A program made the position numbers and the translations under genes. Positions 43,335-52,756 of a DNA stretch of 64,000 nucleotides are shown piece by piece; positions within the stretch are counted from its first letter, which is position 1, and every line of letters starts with the position of its first letter. Below the pieces are notes generated by a model, which saw only the letters and a program-made list of their open reading frames with translations, did not search any database and was not told the origin of the DNA. This stretch comes from Paenibacillus glucanolyticus NBRC 15330. GTDB taxonomy: Bacteria; Bacillota; Bacilli; Paenibacillales; Paenibacillaceae. The DNA lies in assembly GCF_004000885.1 (NCBI RefSeq), contig NZ_BIMC01000001.1:124001-188000 (forward strand). Direction: 5' to 3'.

Positions 43335-44063
43335 ATGTCTGTACTCCAAGTCCAAGGCCTCAATGCATCCTACAGAAAAAATAAAGTGCTTCACGATGTG
43401 TCCTTTGAAGTGGGGCAAGGTTCTCTAACCAGTATCGTCGGACCGAATGGTGCCGGTAAATCGACACTGTTAAAGGTCATGCTGGAGCTTCATCCGAAGC
43501 TATCTGGCGATGTTTCCTTCTTCGGTTCAAGCTTAAGCAAGACCAAAACCCGCGTTGGCTACGTGCCGCAGCGCGGGTCCGTGGATTGGGATTTTCCAAC
43601 AGACGCACTGGATGTTGTCATGATGGGTTTATACGGCCGGGTGGGATGGCTGAAACGTCCCAACAAGAGCCATAAAGAGAAAGCGATGGCGTCCCTTGAG
43701 CAGATGGGCATGGCCGATTTTGCCGGCCGACAGATCAGCCAGCTCTCCGGCGGACAGCAGCAGCGGGTGTTTCTCGCCCGGGCGCTTGTACAGGATGCCG
43801 ATCTGTACTTCATGGATGAGCCGCTTGCAGGTGTTGATGCAGCGACCGAGAGAGCCATCATGACCACGCTGAAGGATCTGAAAACGGCAGGTAAAACCGT
43901 TATGGTTGTCCATCACGATCTGCAAACGGTTGAGGATTATTTTGACCATGTTCTGCTCCTGAACCGTACGGTCATCGCGCACGGCAAGACGGAAGAAGCA
44001 TTCACGAAGGATCATGTATACCGTGCATATGGCGGTACGCTTCGCTGGATGAAGGAGGCGTAA
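43335..44063 (+). CDS. mntB: Metal ABC transporter ATP-binding protein
   Basis: A 242-residue ATPase with Walker A GPNGAGKST, VGYVPQRGSVDWDFP (a Q-loop typical of Mn/Zn importers), signature LSGGQQQR and Walker B LYFMDEPLAGVD, then VVHHDLQTVEDYFD. ATG 43335 follows GGTGA and starts directly after the mntA stop. It energises the two downstream permeases. Confidence 0.9.
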   Translation: MSVLQVQGLNASYRKNKVLHDVSFEVGQGSLTSIVGPNGAGKSTLLKVMLELHPKLSGDVSFFGSSLSKTKTRVGYVPQRGSVDWDFPTDALDVVMMGLYGRVGWLKRPNKSHKEKAMASLEQMGMADFAGRQISQLSGGQQQRVFLARALVQDADLYFMDEPLAGVDAATERAIMTTLKDLKTAGKTVMVVHHDLQTVEDYFDHVLLLNRTVIAHGKTEEAFTKDHVYRAYGGTLRWMKEA

Positions 44064-44066
44064 CCT

Positions 44067-45005
44067 GTGCTGAACTCACTACTATCACCGAACACGCAAT
44101 GGGTGCTGTTAAGCACATTGATATTAGGCATGGCAGCAGGCATGATCGGCTGTCTGGCTTATTGGAAGCGTCAAAGTCTCATGAGTGATGCATTGTCCCA
44201 TGCAGCTCTGCCTGGTGTTGTGATCGCTTTTGCATTGACGGGGAGCAAGAATCTGCTGGTTATGATTCTCGGAGCAGCCGTGAGCGCATTGATCGGGGCA
44301 TGGATGATCCAGTGGATTCGTTCCTCCAGCCGCATTAAGGAAGATACGGCAATGGGCATGATTTTATCCGTATTTTTCGGTTTAGGCATTATGCTGCTCA
44401 CGATTGTTAACCGTACGGCTGGCGGGAATCAAAGTGGTCTTGATAACTTTATTTTTGGTCAGGCGGCGTCCATGGTCCGCAAGGATGTCTTTACGATGCT
44501 AATTCTGGCTGTATTGGTTATCCTGGTTGTGTCGATCGGTTTTAAGGAATGGAAACTGTTTCTGTTCGATCCCGATTTTGCCCGTGGTTTGGGGCTGAAC
44601 AGCCGACTGATGAACAGTCTTTACATGGGGGTGCTGGTTCTCGTGATTGTCATCGGCATCCAGGCCGTTGGCGTCATTCTCATGGCAGCAATGCTGATCA
44701 TCCCTGCAGTCAGTGCAAGATACTGGACACAATCGTTTAGAACGATGGTCATCCTGTCTGCTGTATTTGGCGGCGGCTCCGGATTTATCGGCACGTTGAT
44801 CAGCACACTCGGAAAAGGATGGCCGACGGGGCCATTCATCGTAGTTGCTTCCTCTGTGTTATTTACCGTTTCACTCGTATTTGGCGCAGAGAAGGGACTC
44901 CTTATCCAGGCGATGCAGCTGCGCTCCCAGAAAAAGGATCATACCGAATCCAGCAATCAAGCCGTTATAAAACCACAGCTGTCGGAGAGGGGGAACCATC
45001 AATGA
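44067..45005 (+). CDS. mntC: Metal ABC transporter permease 1 (ABC-3 family)
   Basis: A 312-residue ABC-3 type permease with eight or nine TM segments. CLAYWKRQSLMSDALSHAAL and GVVIAFALTGSK near the start and AVGVILMAAMLIIPAVSARY are family signatures. GTG 44067 follows AAGGAGG. A hydrophilic tail of ~25 residues follows the last helix. Its stop overlaps the next start (ATGA). Confidence 0.88.
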   Translation: MLNSLLSPNTQWVLLSTLILGMAAGMIGCLAYWKRQSLMSDALSHAALPGVVIAFALTGSKNLLVMILGAAVSALIGAWMIQWIRSSSRIKEDTAMGMILSVFFGLGIMLLTIVNRTAGGNQSGLDNFIFGQAASMVRKDVFTMLILAVLVILVVSIGFKEWKLFLFDPDFARGLGLNSRLMNSLYMGVLVLVIVIGIQAVGVILMAAMLIIPAVSARYWTQSFRTMVILSAVFGGGSGFIGTLISTLGKGWPTGPFIVVASSVLFTVSLVFGAEKGLLIQAMQLRSQKKDHTESSNQAVIKPQLSERGNHQ

Positions 45006-45904
45006 CGTATACAGGATGGATATTATTGACCGCCTCACTTGTCGGTTTGTCTTGCGGAATCGTTGGTGTGTTCCTCATTCTGCGCAGAATGGCGATGATG
45101 GCAGATGCGATCAGCCATACGGTGCTGCTTGGAATCGTAACAGCTTTCCTCATCACAAGGGAACTAAGTGGTCCTCATATGTTAATCGGTGCGATTGTGG
45201 CGGGATTGCTTACCGCAGTGCTCGTTCAATGGTTTAATTCCCGGGGCGTCCAGCAGGATGCATCTATCGGTGTTGTATTTACTACGCTGTTCGCGATCGG
45301 TGTGATCCTGATTGCAACCCAAGTAGGCAATGCCCATCTGGATACCAAGCATGCCCTCATGGGGGAAATTACATTTGTGCCATGGGATTTGATGCATGTT
45401 CCGTTGTTAGGTGAGGTACCGAAAGCAACCTTTATGCTGGGTGCCGTATTACTTGTCGTTATCATTGTGATTTTAGCATTCTACAAGGAATGGAAAATCA
45501 CATCCTTTGACCCGGCTCTAGCCGCCAGCATCGGAATTCCCGTGGTGTTGATGCATTATGTATTCATGTCGCTGGTATCGATCACAACCGTTGCCGCGTT
45601 TGATGCCGTGGGGGCAATCATGGTGGTGGCCATGCTGATAACACCTGCAGCGGCTGCCTATCTGTGGACGGATAAACTCTCGACTATGCTGGTGTTAAGC
45701 GGAACATTCGGCGTGATCTCCGCATTCACGGGTTACTATATCGCGGTATGGCTGGACACCTCGATCTCAGGATCGATGGCTTTTGCAACAGGAATCGTAT
45801 TTCTCATCAGCTTCCTGTTCTCTCCGAAACATGGCGTGCTTTCCCGTTATCTTCATAAATTCAATACGCACGGCAGCCAGGAGAAACTGGATGGTACATC
45901 CTGA
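45002..45904 (+). CDS. mntD: Metal ABC transporter permease 2 (ABC-3 family)
   Basis: A 300-residue ABC-3 permease: LRRMAMMADAISHTVLLGIV, NSRGVQQDASIGVVFTTLFA and DAVGAIMVVAMLITPAAAAY are diagnostic. It overlaps the previous gene by 4 nt. Two non-identical permeases suggest a heterodimeric membrane channel, as in MntCD/TroCD. An open frame upstream of 45002 lies inside the preceding gene. Confidence 0.88.
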   Translation: MTYTGWILLTASLVGLSCGIVGVFLILRRMAMMADAISHTVLLGIVTAFLITRELSGPHMLIGAIVAGLLTAVLVQWFNSRGVQQDASIGVVFTTLFAIGVILIATQVGNAHLDTKHALMGEITFVPWDLMHVPLLGEVPKATFMLGAVLLVVIIVILAFYKEWKITSFDPALAASIGIPVVLMHYVFMSLVSITTVAAFDAVGAIMVVAMLITPAAAAYLWTDKLSTMLVLSGTFGVISAFTGYYIAVWLDTSISGSMAFATGIVFLISFLFSPKHGVLSRYLHKFNTHGSQEKLDGTS

Positions 45905-45917
45905 CATTACGTGTTGC

Positions 45918-45958
45918 AAGAAGCTTGGGCGAATAGGATACTCAGGCTTCTTTTTTTA
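45918..45958 (+). terminator. Intrinsic terminator of the metal importer operon
   Basis: AAGAAGCTTGGG pairs with CTCAGGCTTCTT across a loop, then seven T's. Confidence 0.8.
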
Positions 45959-45980
45959 TAACGCAACCCCCAATGCCATG

Positions 45981-45989
45981 TGGTATAAT
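45981..45989 (+). promoter_or_regulatory. Extended -10 promoter of the RimL-type GNAT gene
   Basis: TGGTATAAT is an extended -10 (TG-n-TATAAT), lying 57 nt before ATG 46046. The expected -35 region has no clear match. Confidence 0.5.
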
Positions 45990-46045
45990 TAGTAAAATTT
46001 CTGTAACGGCATAAAATGATAGCCGTTTTCAAGGAGTGCGTCCAT

Positions 46046-46582
46046 ATGCAGATGGAGTCGAAAAGACTAATGATCCGGGATTTTCAGGAAGAGGATTGGG
46101 CAAGCATCCACGCATATGCTTCAGATCCGTTAGTGACTGAATACACGATGTGGGGACCGAACACGGAAGAGGATACATCGAATTATTTAAAAGAGATATT
46201 TCAGATGATGGAGCAAAACCCGAGGGACAGCTATGAGCTAGCGATCGTACTGAAGGAAAACGGCCGATTAATCGGCGGTGTGGGTCTTCACCGTTCCAAG
46301 ACGAATGCGGAGCTTGGATACTGCTTGAATTCTCATTACTGGCGTCAGGGATATGCTACGGAAGCTGCAAGAGCCATGTCTGAGTTCGGCTTCAGAGAGC
46401 TGGGCGTGAACCGGATATTCGCTACGTGCCGGCCCGGCAATGTCGGGTCAGCAGGTGTGATGCGCAGCATTGGAATGAAGCAGGAAGGGCATCTGCGGCA
46501 GCACTTATGGTTTAAAGGCGGATACCACGATTCTTATCTGTTCTCCCTCCTGAAAGAAGAATTCGAAGCTCGAAATACATAG
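46046..46582 (+). CDS. GNAT acetyltransferase, RimJ/RimL type
   Basis: A 178-residue acetyltransferase of the ribosomal-protein-modifying or aminoglycoside-modifying subgroup. SKRLMIRDFQEEDWASIHAY opens it. LGYCLNSHYWRQGYATEAAR contains the acetyl-CoA loop (R-Q-G-Y-A-T-E-A), and FATCRPGNVGSAGVMRSIGM the late signature. ATG 46046 follows AAGGAGTG. Confidence 0.87.
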   Translation: MQMESKRLMIRDFQEEDWASIHAYASDPLVTEYTMWGPNTEEDTSNYLKEIFQMMEQNPRDSYELAIVLKENGRLIGGVGLHRSKTNAELGYCLNSHYWRQGYATEAARAMSEFGFRELGVNRIFATCRPGNVGSAGVMRSIGMKQEGHLRQHLWFKGGYHDSYLFSLLKEEFEARNT

Positions 46583-46606
46583 GGTTAAAAAGGGGATTCT
46601 ACCGTT

Positions 46607-47155
46607 ATGGGAAAAACGGAATTGTTGATTCGTCATCATGGGATATCGATTTACGAGGAAGCGTCAGGTAAAATCTATTATACCAAGGAACATCATCAAT
46701 CCGTTGTTGTTCTGGCTAAGCAGGGTGAGGAGTTTCTGCTGATCCGCCAATATCGCGCTGCCGTGGATGAAGATGTTATTCAGCTCCCGGGAGGTGGCGT
46801 TGATGAAGGGGAGGATCTGGAATCTGCAGCCCGCCGGGAGCTGCTGGAGGAAACAGGCTGCACTTGCGGCAAGCTTGTTTATCTGGGCTGGCTGTACCCG
46901 GCATCCTGGAGATGCAATGAGATTGCGCATGTCTATTATACGGATGACGGAATCAGTCAAGCTGAACAACAGCTCGAAGGATATGAGAACATTGACGTGG
47001 TCCGGCTGAGCGTGCAGGAATGCTTGCGGCGGATTCAGGCGAACGAGCTTCAGGATTCCGAGCTGGTCTATGCAGTGCTGCAGAGCTTGCTTAAGGGATT
47101 TATTCAGCTAAGCGTTAACGAAGTGAACAGGCATATCGTGGATCAAAGTGTCTAG
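46607..47155 (+). CDS. Nudix hydrolase (ADP-ribose pyrophosphatase-like)
   Basis: A 182-residue Nudix enzyme. The Nudix box reads GGVDEGEDLESAARRELLEE plus TG, matching G-x5-E-x7-R-E-x2-E-E. EEFLLIRQYRAAVDEDVIQLPGGG upstream resembles ADP-ribose/nucleoside-diphosphate-sugar pyrophosphatases (NudF-like). It follows the GNAT gene by 24 nt, probably in one transcript. Confidence 0.88.
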   Translation: MGKTELLIRHHGISIYEEASGKIYYTKEHHQSVVVLAKQGEEFLLIRQYRAAVDEDVIQLPGGGVDEGEDLESAARRELLEETGCTCGKLVYLGWLYPASWRCNEIAHVYYTDDGISQAEQQLEGYENIDVVRLSVQECLRRIQANELQDSELVYAVLQSLLKGFIQLSVNEVNRHIVDQSV

Positions 47156-47190
47156 TCGATAGTTGATCCAGCTTGATCATTATTTCATCT

Positions 47191-47240
47191 AAAGAGCCGT
47201 TACTATGCAGAATATCATCTGCAAGGGGCGGCTTTTTTTC
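47191..47240 (+). terminator. Intrinsic terminator
   Basis: AGCCG...TGCAGA and TCTGCA...CGGCT form a two-part stem followed by seven T's. Confidence 0.75.
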
Positions 47241-47339
47241 ATGCAAATATGGACCAATTCATCATTTATGTCCAAGGAGCAAACTTGGAGGCTCGAAGAC
47301 GAATATAATCTATTATGAGTAAAAAGGAGTGTGCGATTC

Positions 47340-48293
47340 ATGGGAAGGCATCTGCTGATCTATGATGTGGACTGGTGGATATTAGGGAAACATGCAAAGG
47401 TCATACAGCGTCATCATCCTGATCTATACCTGATGTCCATTCAGGATCTGGATCGGTATTTGGAGCAGCACAGCAGCGAAGAGCTTAATCAGGCTTATGA
47501 CCGAACATGTGCGATGTGTCTGGGCATCGCCGCCTATTGTATATTCAAGCATATTCGTATTGATGCCTCTGCCGCAGTCTCCTATTATTACTTCAGTCAG
47601 AATTACGAGACATATCGCGAATGGACGAATGATGAGCTCATCCCCGATCCGGAATTCCTCAGGTTAGTCATACCCCGAGTTGGAGTCATAGGCGCGATGA
47701 ATGAGCGGCTGAGCCGCGCTTTGCAAGTGGCTGCTCCGCAGGCAGACGTGCAGTATATCGGGCATTTTGTGGATCACCGATTATTTCGACCGTTAGATAC
47801 GCCCCGCGAGGGCCGTGCTCACTTGGTGGTTGGCTGGGCCGGGGATCCTGCCAAACGTTCCAAAAATTATAATACATTATATAAACACATCCGAGAGCAC
47901 TTCCGGAATGATGAACGGATCAGGTTCGTGGAAACAGCCGGAGCGTATGCATATGAAGAGATGCCGAGATTCTATCAACAGCTGGATCTGCTGCTGATCA
48001 CAGCAGCCAATGAGGGGAGCGGAGCACCCGCGCTGGAGGCCTATGCATGTGGAGTGCCTGTTCTAGGCACTCATGTGGGCAACATAAAGGCCGCGGCTCA
48101 TCCGGATGCGTATGGGTTGATACTGGATAGCGACAACCCGGAAGATTTTATTGCTTCGATCCATCAGTGGATCGGACAGAAGCACGAGCTGGCTGGTATG
48201 GGGCAGAAGTGCAGACGTCACATTGAATCATTTTGGACCATGGATCAAGTGATCCCGCTCTGGTTATCCGTATTATTCAATTTAAAGAAATAG
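47340..48293 (+). CDS. Glycosyltransferase, GT-B (GT1/GT4-like)
   Basis: A 317-residue protein. The C-terminal half has the GT-B donor-binding pattern: VVGWAGDPAKRSKNYNTLY, LDLLLITAANEGSGAPALEA and YACGVPVLGTHVGN (E-x7-E region). The N-terminal half (HLLIYDVDWWILGKHAKVIQ) is divergent. It has no signal peptide or TM segment. It is the first of three consecutive glycosyltransferase genes on the plus strand. ATG 47340 has AAGGAG at 10 nt. Confidence 0.78.
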   Translation: MGRHLLIYDVDWWILGKHAKVIQRHHPDLYLMSIQDLDRYLEQHSSEELNQAYDRTCAMCLGIAAYCIFKHIRIDASAAVSYYYFSQNYETYREWTNDELIPDPEFLRLVIPRVGVIGAMNERLSRALQVAAPQADVQYIGHFVDHRLFRPLDTPREGRAHLVVGWAGDPAKRSKNYNTLYKHIREHFRNDERIRFVETAGAYAYEEMPRFYQQLDLLLITAANEGSGAPALEAYACGVPVLGTHVGNIKAAAHPDAYGLILDSDNPEDFIASIHQWIGQKHELAGMGQKCRRHIESFWTMDQVIPLWLSVLFNLKK

Positions 48294-48322
48294 GAAGCGC
48301 CTAGGAGTAAGGAGGGAAGGAT

Positions 48323-49018
48323 GTGTTTGACCGCGTATCGGTACTGATTCCGTATCAATCGGATGGTAACGGACCCAGAGATTGTGCATTGGAATGGGTG
48401 TTAGGCTACTATGCGAAGTCCATGCCGGAAATCGAGTTATGCATAGGCGAAATATCCGGGACCGAGGAGCCCTTCAGCAGATCCAAAGCCATCAATCGAG
48501 CCTACACTCAGGCTACCAAAGAAATTATTGTCATTGCAGACAGTGATATCGCTTATGACCCGTATCTATTGAAGGAATCCATCGCGCTCGTGAACAGCAG
48601 ACAGTGGGTAATCCCCTTCAGCCGAATTCTGCGTTTATCCGAGGATATTACCGGGCTTGTGCTGCAGCAAGCAAGCGAATGGCCCTTGTCTATAAAGATT
48701 GACATGCCAGCAGAACAGGCATCTTCTTTTGTAGGAGGGTTTAATGTGCTTGGCCGCGAGGCATATGAAACGGTAAGAGGTTATGATGAACGGTTTATCG
48801 GCTGGGGCGGGGAGGATGAAGCATTTGCGTACGCGCTGGATACGCTGATTGGCCAACATGTTCGACTGGACGGAGAAATGGTTCACTTGTGGCACCCATT
48901 CGTTGGGCCTTCCGGGAATCCCAACTACGATTCAAATTACGCGTTATACCAGCGGTATCAAAAGGCACGCGGCCACATGTCCGCCATGCTGAACTTGATT
49001 CACGAACAAACTTGTTAA
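48323..49018 (+). CDS. Glycosyltransferase, GT-A with galactosyltransferase-like C-terminus
   Basis: A 231-residue GT-A type enzyme. VSVLIPYQSDGNGPRDCALEW opens the fold, IIVIADSDIAYDPYLL contains the DxD-like nucleotide-sugar/metal motif, and YDERFIGWGGEDEAFAYAL is the glycosyltransferase family 7-C signature (GWGGEDxxF). GTG 48323 follows AAGGAGG. Sugar and acceptor unknown. Confidence 0.8.
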   Translation: MFDRVSVLIPYQSDGNGPRDCALEWVLGYYAKSMPEIELCIGEISGTEEPFSRSKAINRAYTQATKEIIVIADSDIAYDPYLLKESIALVNSRQWVIPFSRILRLSEDITGLVLQQASEWPLSIKIDMPAEQASSFVGGFNVLGREAYETVRGYDERFIGWGGEDEAFAYALDTLIGQHVRLDGEMVHLWHPFVGPSGNPNYDSNYALYQRYQKARGHMSAMLNLIHEQTC

Positions 49019-49036
49019 TAAGGAGGTACCCTAGCG

Positions 49037-49786
49037 ATGAGACTGTCAGTCATTGTTCCGGTATTAAATGAAATCACTTTTATCCCCTTATATATAGAAA
49101 GTGTAAGCCGATACGCCGATGAGATCATCATCGCCGATGGTGGCAGTACGGACGGAACGTTAGAACAAATAGACAGTCTGCAGAATCGGTATCCGATCCG
49201 GTTGCTGCATGTTCAACAAAAGGGCTTGCCCTATACCGAGGATTGGAACGAGTCCGTGGTCCGCAATGTTCTGATTGAACAGGCTCAGGGAGACTGGATC
49301 ATGAATCTGGACATCGACGAGCTCATGGATGACCGTTTTGTCGAGGTTTTGCCAGAGCTCATGAATCGTACAGATGTGGACGTCTATCAGTTTCCCTTCG
49401 TCAACTTCTGGGGAGATCCTTGGACGATTCGGGTCAACAGTCCCGGGGATGAACGCTGGTCCAACGACATCACCAGAATGTGGCGGGCTCATCAGGGCAT
49501 ACGTTATCGCGACGAGAAGCATCATTGTACGCTGGAAGCTGCGGAAGGGCGGAGTATATGGAGCATTCCCCGCGGGCGCTGTGATGTGAACGTGTATCAC
49601 TATCACTATGCACTGGGCAACAAAATCAAATTTAATGACAATCGAAGAGGCGACGTAAATGTGCAGCTGAATGACGGACAGCCGGATTGGAATTACAGAC
49701 CCGAGGAATATGAAATCGTCACCAAGCCTTATCAAGGCCAGCATCCGGAAGTGATCATCAACCATTTGAGTCGGCAGGGGATTTGA
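49037..49786 (+). CDS. Glycosyltransferase family 2 protein
   Basis: A 249-residue GT2 enzyme: RLSVIVPVLNEITFIPLYIE, EIIIADGGSTDGTLEQI, WIMNLDIDELMDDRF (D-x-D-E metal motif) and FWGDPWTIRVNSPGDERW. It starts 18 nt after the previous stop after AAGGAGGT, and ends at a strong terminator. With the two upstream genes it forms a three-gene glycosyltransferase operon. Confidence 0.87.
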   Translation: MRLSVIVPVLNEITFIPLYIESVSRYADEIIIADGGSTDGTLEQIDSLQNRYPIRLLHVQQKGLPYTEDWNESVVRNVLIEQAQGDWIMNLDIDELMDDRFVEVLPELMNRTDVDVYQFPFVNFWGDPWTIRVNSPGDERWSNDITRMWRAHQGIRYRDEKHHCTLEAAEGRSIWSIPRGRCDVNVYHYHYALGNKIKFNDNRRGDVNVQLNDGQPDWNYRPEEYEIVTKPYQGQHPEVIINHLSRQGI

Positions 49787-49844
49787 GGGTCTGAACAGCG
49801 TGTTTCGGATAAAAGAATACAACAATAGAAGAATAGAAGAAAGA

Positions 49845-49898
49845 AGGCCCCTCCTAGAGCTGAGCGGAACTCAGTCAGAGCGGAGGCGCCTTTTTTTT
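49845..49898. terminator. Terminator between convergent glycosyltransferase genes
   Basis: AGGCCCCTCC pairs with GGAGGCGCCT around a loop holding a further small stem (GAGCTGAG...CTCAGTC), followed by eight T's on the plus strand. Confidence 0.82.
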
Positions 49899-49907
49899 AG
49901 AGTATCT

Positions 49908-52517
49908 TTATTTTGTTACATGATCCACAGAGCAGCGCAGATCGTTTACGACTTGAGATACTGCGATCCGCTCCAGTATCCGGAGATTCGGTAATCGAGT
50001 CTGCAAGGATGTAAGCTGTTGCTCATGATAGCTTAGGGGATCGGCCCAGTACTGTTCGGAGTGAATCTGCGCATGAACAACTGGGGATCCGCAGTAGATG
50101 ACCTGATCGAATAACACCTCAGAGAACAGATCAATCCGGTTCGTAAAATAAAGCTGTGGCCCGATCTTCCGAGTGCCCACAATAAGATTGCCATGGTATA
50201 AGTGGGTATACACAATCACCAACAGATCTTCATCTTCGGTTAATCCCTTCACGATCTGCTGCCATCGCCTTGAGTTGGTCTCCCATAGAGTGAGTCCGAG
50301 CACCAGCACAACGTGCTTACCGGTTTGCCGGATCCTGGACGCTATTTCCGAAGGTTGATCCACCATATGAAAAATGCTATGCGGTCCTTTTGGCAATCTC
50401 CACGACTTGTTCCATTTCTGCTCGTAATATGCTTTGTTCTTGTTCCATAGCGAGTTGTACACGCTATTCTTCAGCTTCTTGATCGTAGCGCTGCCGTGAT
50501 GGTATACAAAAGCGTCCTCGACAATCGCCAGGCGGTACCCGGCATTTCTTACGCGCTCGCAATAATCATCATCCTCAAACATCCCCAGACCAAATGCGGG
50601 ATCCAGAGTTCCTACACGTTCCCAGACACTCCGTTTAATAGCCACGCAGAAGAATCCTAGGAGATCCGTATAACGGGTTCTTCTCCGGTACCGCTCGTAG
50701 AACTCGCTAAGCCAACGCGGACTGGCGCCTTGTACAGCATCCCCTATGAAATGATCGAGCGCTTGATCATTTCCCACATGATTGGACATCGGTCCTGTCA
50801 TGGCAAGCGAGGCATCCTCTTGAAAAGGTCTGAGCAGACGGGAGATCCAGCTCCCATCCGGAACAAGGGTATCGTTATTGAGCAATATGATGAATTCTCC
50901 CGTAGATGCTTCACACCCCATCGTATTTCCGGCGGCGAAGCCAAGATTCGTAGTCGAGGTTATAACCTTGATCAGCGGATTGCTCAGGCTTCTAAGATAG
51001 GAGGAGGTTTGGTCCCTTGAGGCATTATCTACAATAATAACCTCCAGGTTAGGGTAATGACCCGGCTGCATTAGCCGGTGGAGGCATTGCTGCGTGTAGG
51101 AGCAGTTATTATGAACCACCAGGATGACACTGACCTTGGGATACAGCTTCTGCACAATATGGGTATTCAGTGCTTCATAACGATGCTCCCAATTGTTATG
51201 CTCCGCAAATTGCTGCCGCTGCTTCATAACGCCAGCTTCGGCTTCAATCAGTGCAGCTTCAATTGCCTCCTCATACTCGGCAGCCGTATTGGCAATCGAG
51301 ATCATGTCGCCCGCAACGGTCTTCACTTCAGGTAGCTCTGTAGAGACAACCGCCTTGCCGGCCGCCAAATATTCGTATAGCTTGACGGGATTGGTAGCTT
51401 GCGTCAGTTCATTTTTTATGAACGGGATTAACGCGACCTGAAATCGATGCAGATAAGCCGGGAGTTCATGATACGGCTTCTCCCCGAGCAGCAATACGTT
51501 GCTTAGATCCTCAATGCCTGAGGTATCGCAGCCAAAGGTGTGTCCGATGAGGACAAACGTCCAATCCGGCCGATGTCGAGCTAGCGATTCGATCAGCTGA
51601 ATATCAAACCAGTCGGAGATGGCGCCATAATAACCAATGATCGGCTGATCGATCCCTTCAAGCTCGAACAGAGGTTCATTATCATTAGGCGGTTTGGAGA
51701 AATGAACAGTATCTGCTGCATTGCGAATAAGTACTGTGGACGGATTATAGGGAGCGGCCCAATCGTACAGATGCTGTGAGGTGGTTACAACAAGCTCGGC
51801 TTCACGCAGAAGCTGTTCTTCTTGATGGAGCATGGTCTGGTCGTTGGTTGAAAAACCGGCATGGTGATCCATGCAATCGTAAACGATATGATGCTGATCC
51901 ATTGCCGTCACGAGTGGAGTCCAGAACGGAAGATCCACGATGGAGACCAATTGAAACAGTCCGAATTTATCCCGGACATACTCAACTGACCATTTCAGGT
52001 ACTGGATATCCCACAGATCCATTTCGTCCTGGTACAAATTTAACGGTTGATTGGCACATAAGGTGACAAGCCAAACATTCCGATCAATATTTTTAACCGT
52101 TACCTGGCGGCCGATTTCTTCCTTTGATGCTTCCTCTTTACCTAAACCAACCATCTCCGTCGTTACATAAAAAACCCGATGTCCTTGCTGCGCAAACTGC
52201 TCCGATAACTGCTGGGGACGCTGCCATCGAAACTGCCAGTCAATTACGGGAAAACGCATGATATCGTATAGAGGCGCGGATATAGGTTCGGTCTTCTCGG
52301 CTGTCTGCAAGTCGGCTTCTCCAGACTTTACAGGCTCAGGTTCAGTATGCGATAAAGACCGCGAATATGTCATTGGCAGCGAGACAACGGGGGACACCCT
52401 GGAAGCCAACCGCTTCTTTCGGTTGAACATCAGTCTACTGTGGCGGGCTTTCCACTGACGTGAGGCCGATCGATTGGAAGAAGACTTGCGGCGGCGGTGT
52501 TGCTTGATTTTATTCAA
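49908..52517 (-). CDS. Large two-domain glycosyltransferase (GT4-like + GT2)
   Basis: An 869-residue protein. Residues 1-45 are very basic (HRRRKSSSNRSASRQWKAR). A GT-B domain (~85-450) contains DWQFRWQRPQQLSEQFAQQG, ILIRNAADTVHF-like VLIRNAADTVHFSKP and NPVKLYEYLAAGKAVVSTEL. A GT-A/GT2 domain (~465-720) contains VSVILVVHNN, LEVIIVDNASRDQTSSYL, FIILLNNDTLVPDG and GMFEDDDYCERVRNAGYRL. The last ~140 residues (HVVLVLGLTLWETNSRRW) are unassigned. The combination suggests one polypeptide adding two sugars to a surface glycan. It is monocistronic on the minus strand. Confidence 0.85.
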   Translation of the reverse strand: MNKIKQHRRRKSSSNRSASRQWKARHSRLMFNRKKRLASRVSPVVSLPMTYSRSLSHTEPEPVKSGEADLQTAEKTEPISAPLYDIMRFPVIDWQFRWQRPQQLSEQFAQQGHRVFYVTTEMVGLGKEEASKEEIGRQVTVKNIDRNVWLVTLCANQPLNLYQDEMDLWDIQYLKWSVEYVRDKFGLFQLVSIVDLPFWTPLVTAMDQHHIVYDCMDHHAGFSTNDQTMLHQEEQLLREAELVVTTSQHLYDWAAPYNPSTVLIRNAADTVHFSKPPNDNEPLFELEGIDQPIIGYYGAISDWFDIQLIESLARHRPDWTFVLIGHTFGCDTSGIEDLSNVLLLGEKPYHELPAYLHRFQVALIPFIKNELTQATNPVKLYEYLAAGKAVVSTELPEVKTVAGDMISIANTAAEYEEAIEAALIEAEAGVMKQRQQFAEHNNWEHRYEALNTHIVQKLYPKVSVILVVHNNCSYTQQCLHRLMQPGHYPNLEVIIVDNASRDQTSSYLRSLSNPLIKVITSTTNLGFAAGNTMGCEASTGEFIILLNNDTLVPDGSWISRLLRPFQEDASLAMTGPMSNHVGNDQALDHFIGDAVQGASPRWLSEFYERYRRRTRYTDLLGFFCVAIKRSVWERVGTLDPAFGLGMFEDDDYCERVRNAGYRLAIVEDAFVYHHGSATIKKLKNSVYNSLWNKNKAYYEQKWNKSWRLPKGPHSIFHMVDQPSEIASRIRQTGKHVVLVLGLTLWETNSRRWQQIVKGLTEDEDLLVIVYTHLYHGNLIVGTRKIGPQLYFTNRIDLFSEVLFDQVIYCGSPVVHAQIHSEQYWADPLSYHEQQLTSLQTRLPNLRILERIAVSQVVNDLRCSVDHVTK

Positions 52518-52756
52518 GATTAGCCTCCTCTCTGGTGCAAAGGTCTATTTAACAAAATATGTATCATCTAAATCATCTGTATGGGTAGATCACCATTTGG
52601 AACGGAAATACCCAAAATGTTCGGGGTCTCCTTATGGCTTGATTGAACCCTAATGTCCCTCGGAGTAGGCCATTTTCTTATCTTTGGCATTCTAGGTTGC
52701 CATTGTCCTGACCGTAACATAAGGTACCAATGAGTATATACAGGGGGGATGCACTA
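52518..52756 (+). promoter_or_regulatory. Divergent region with sigma-K-like -10
   Basis: CATAAGGTA (52718-52726) matches the mother-cell sigma-K -10 consensus CATANNNTA. A clear AC at -35 was not seen. It lies ~30 nt before the GTG start of the small putative coat protein gene, consistent with late sporulation expression. Confidence 0.4.
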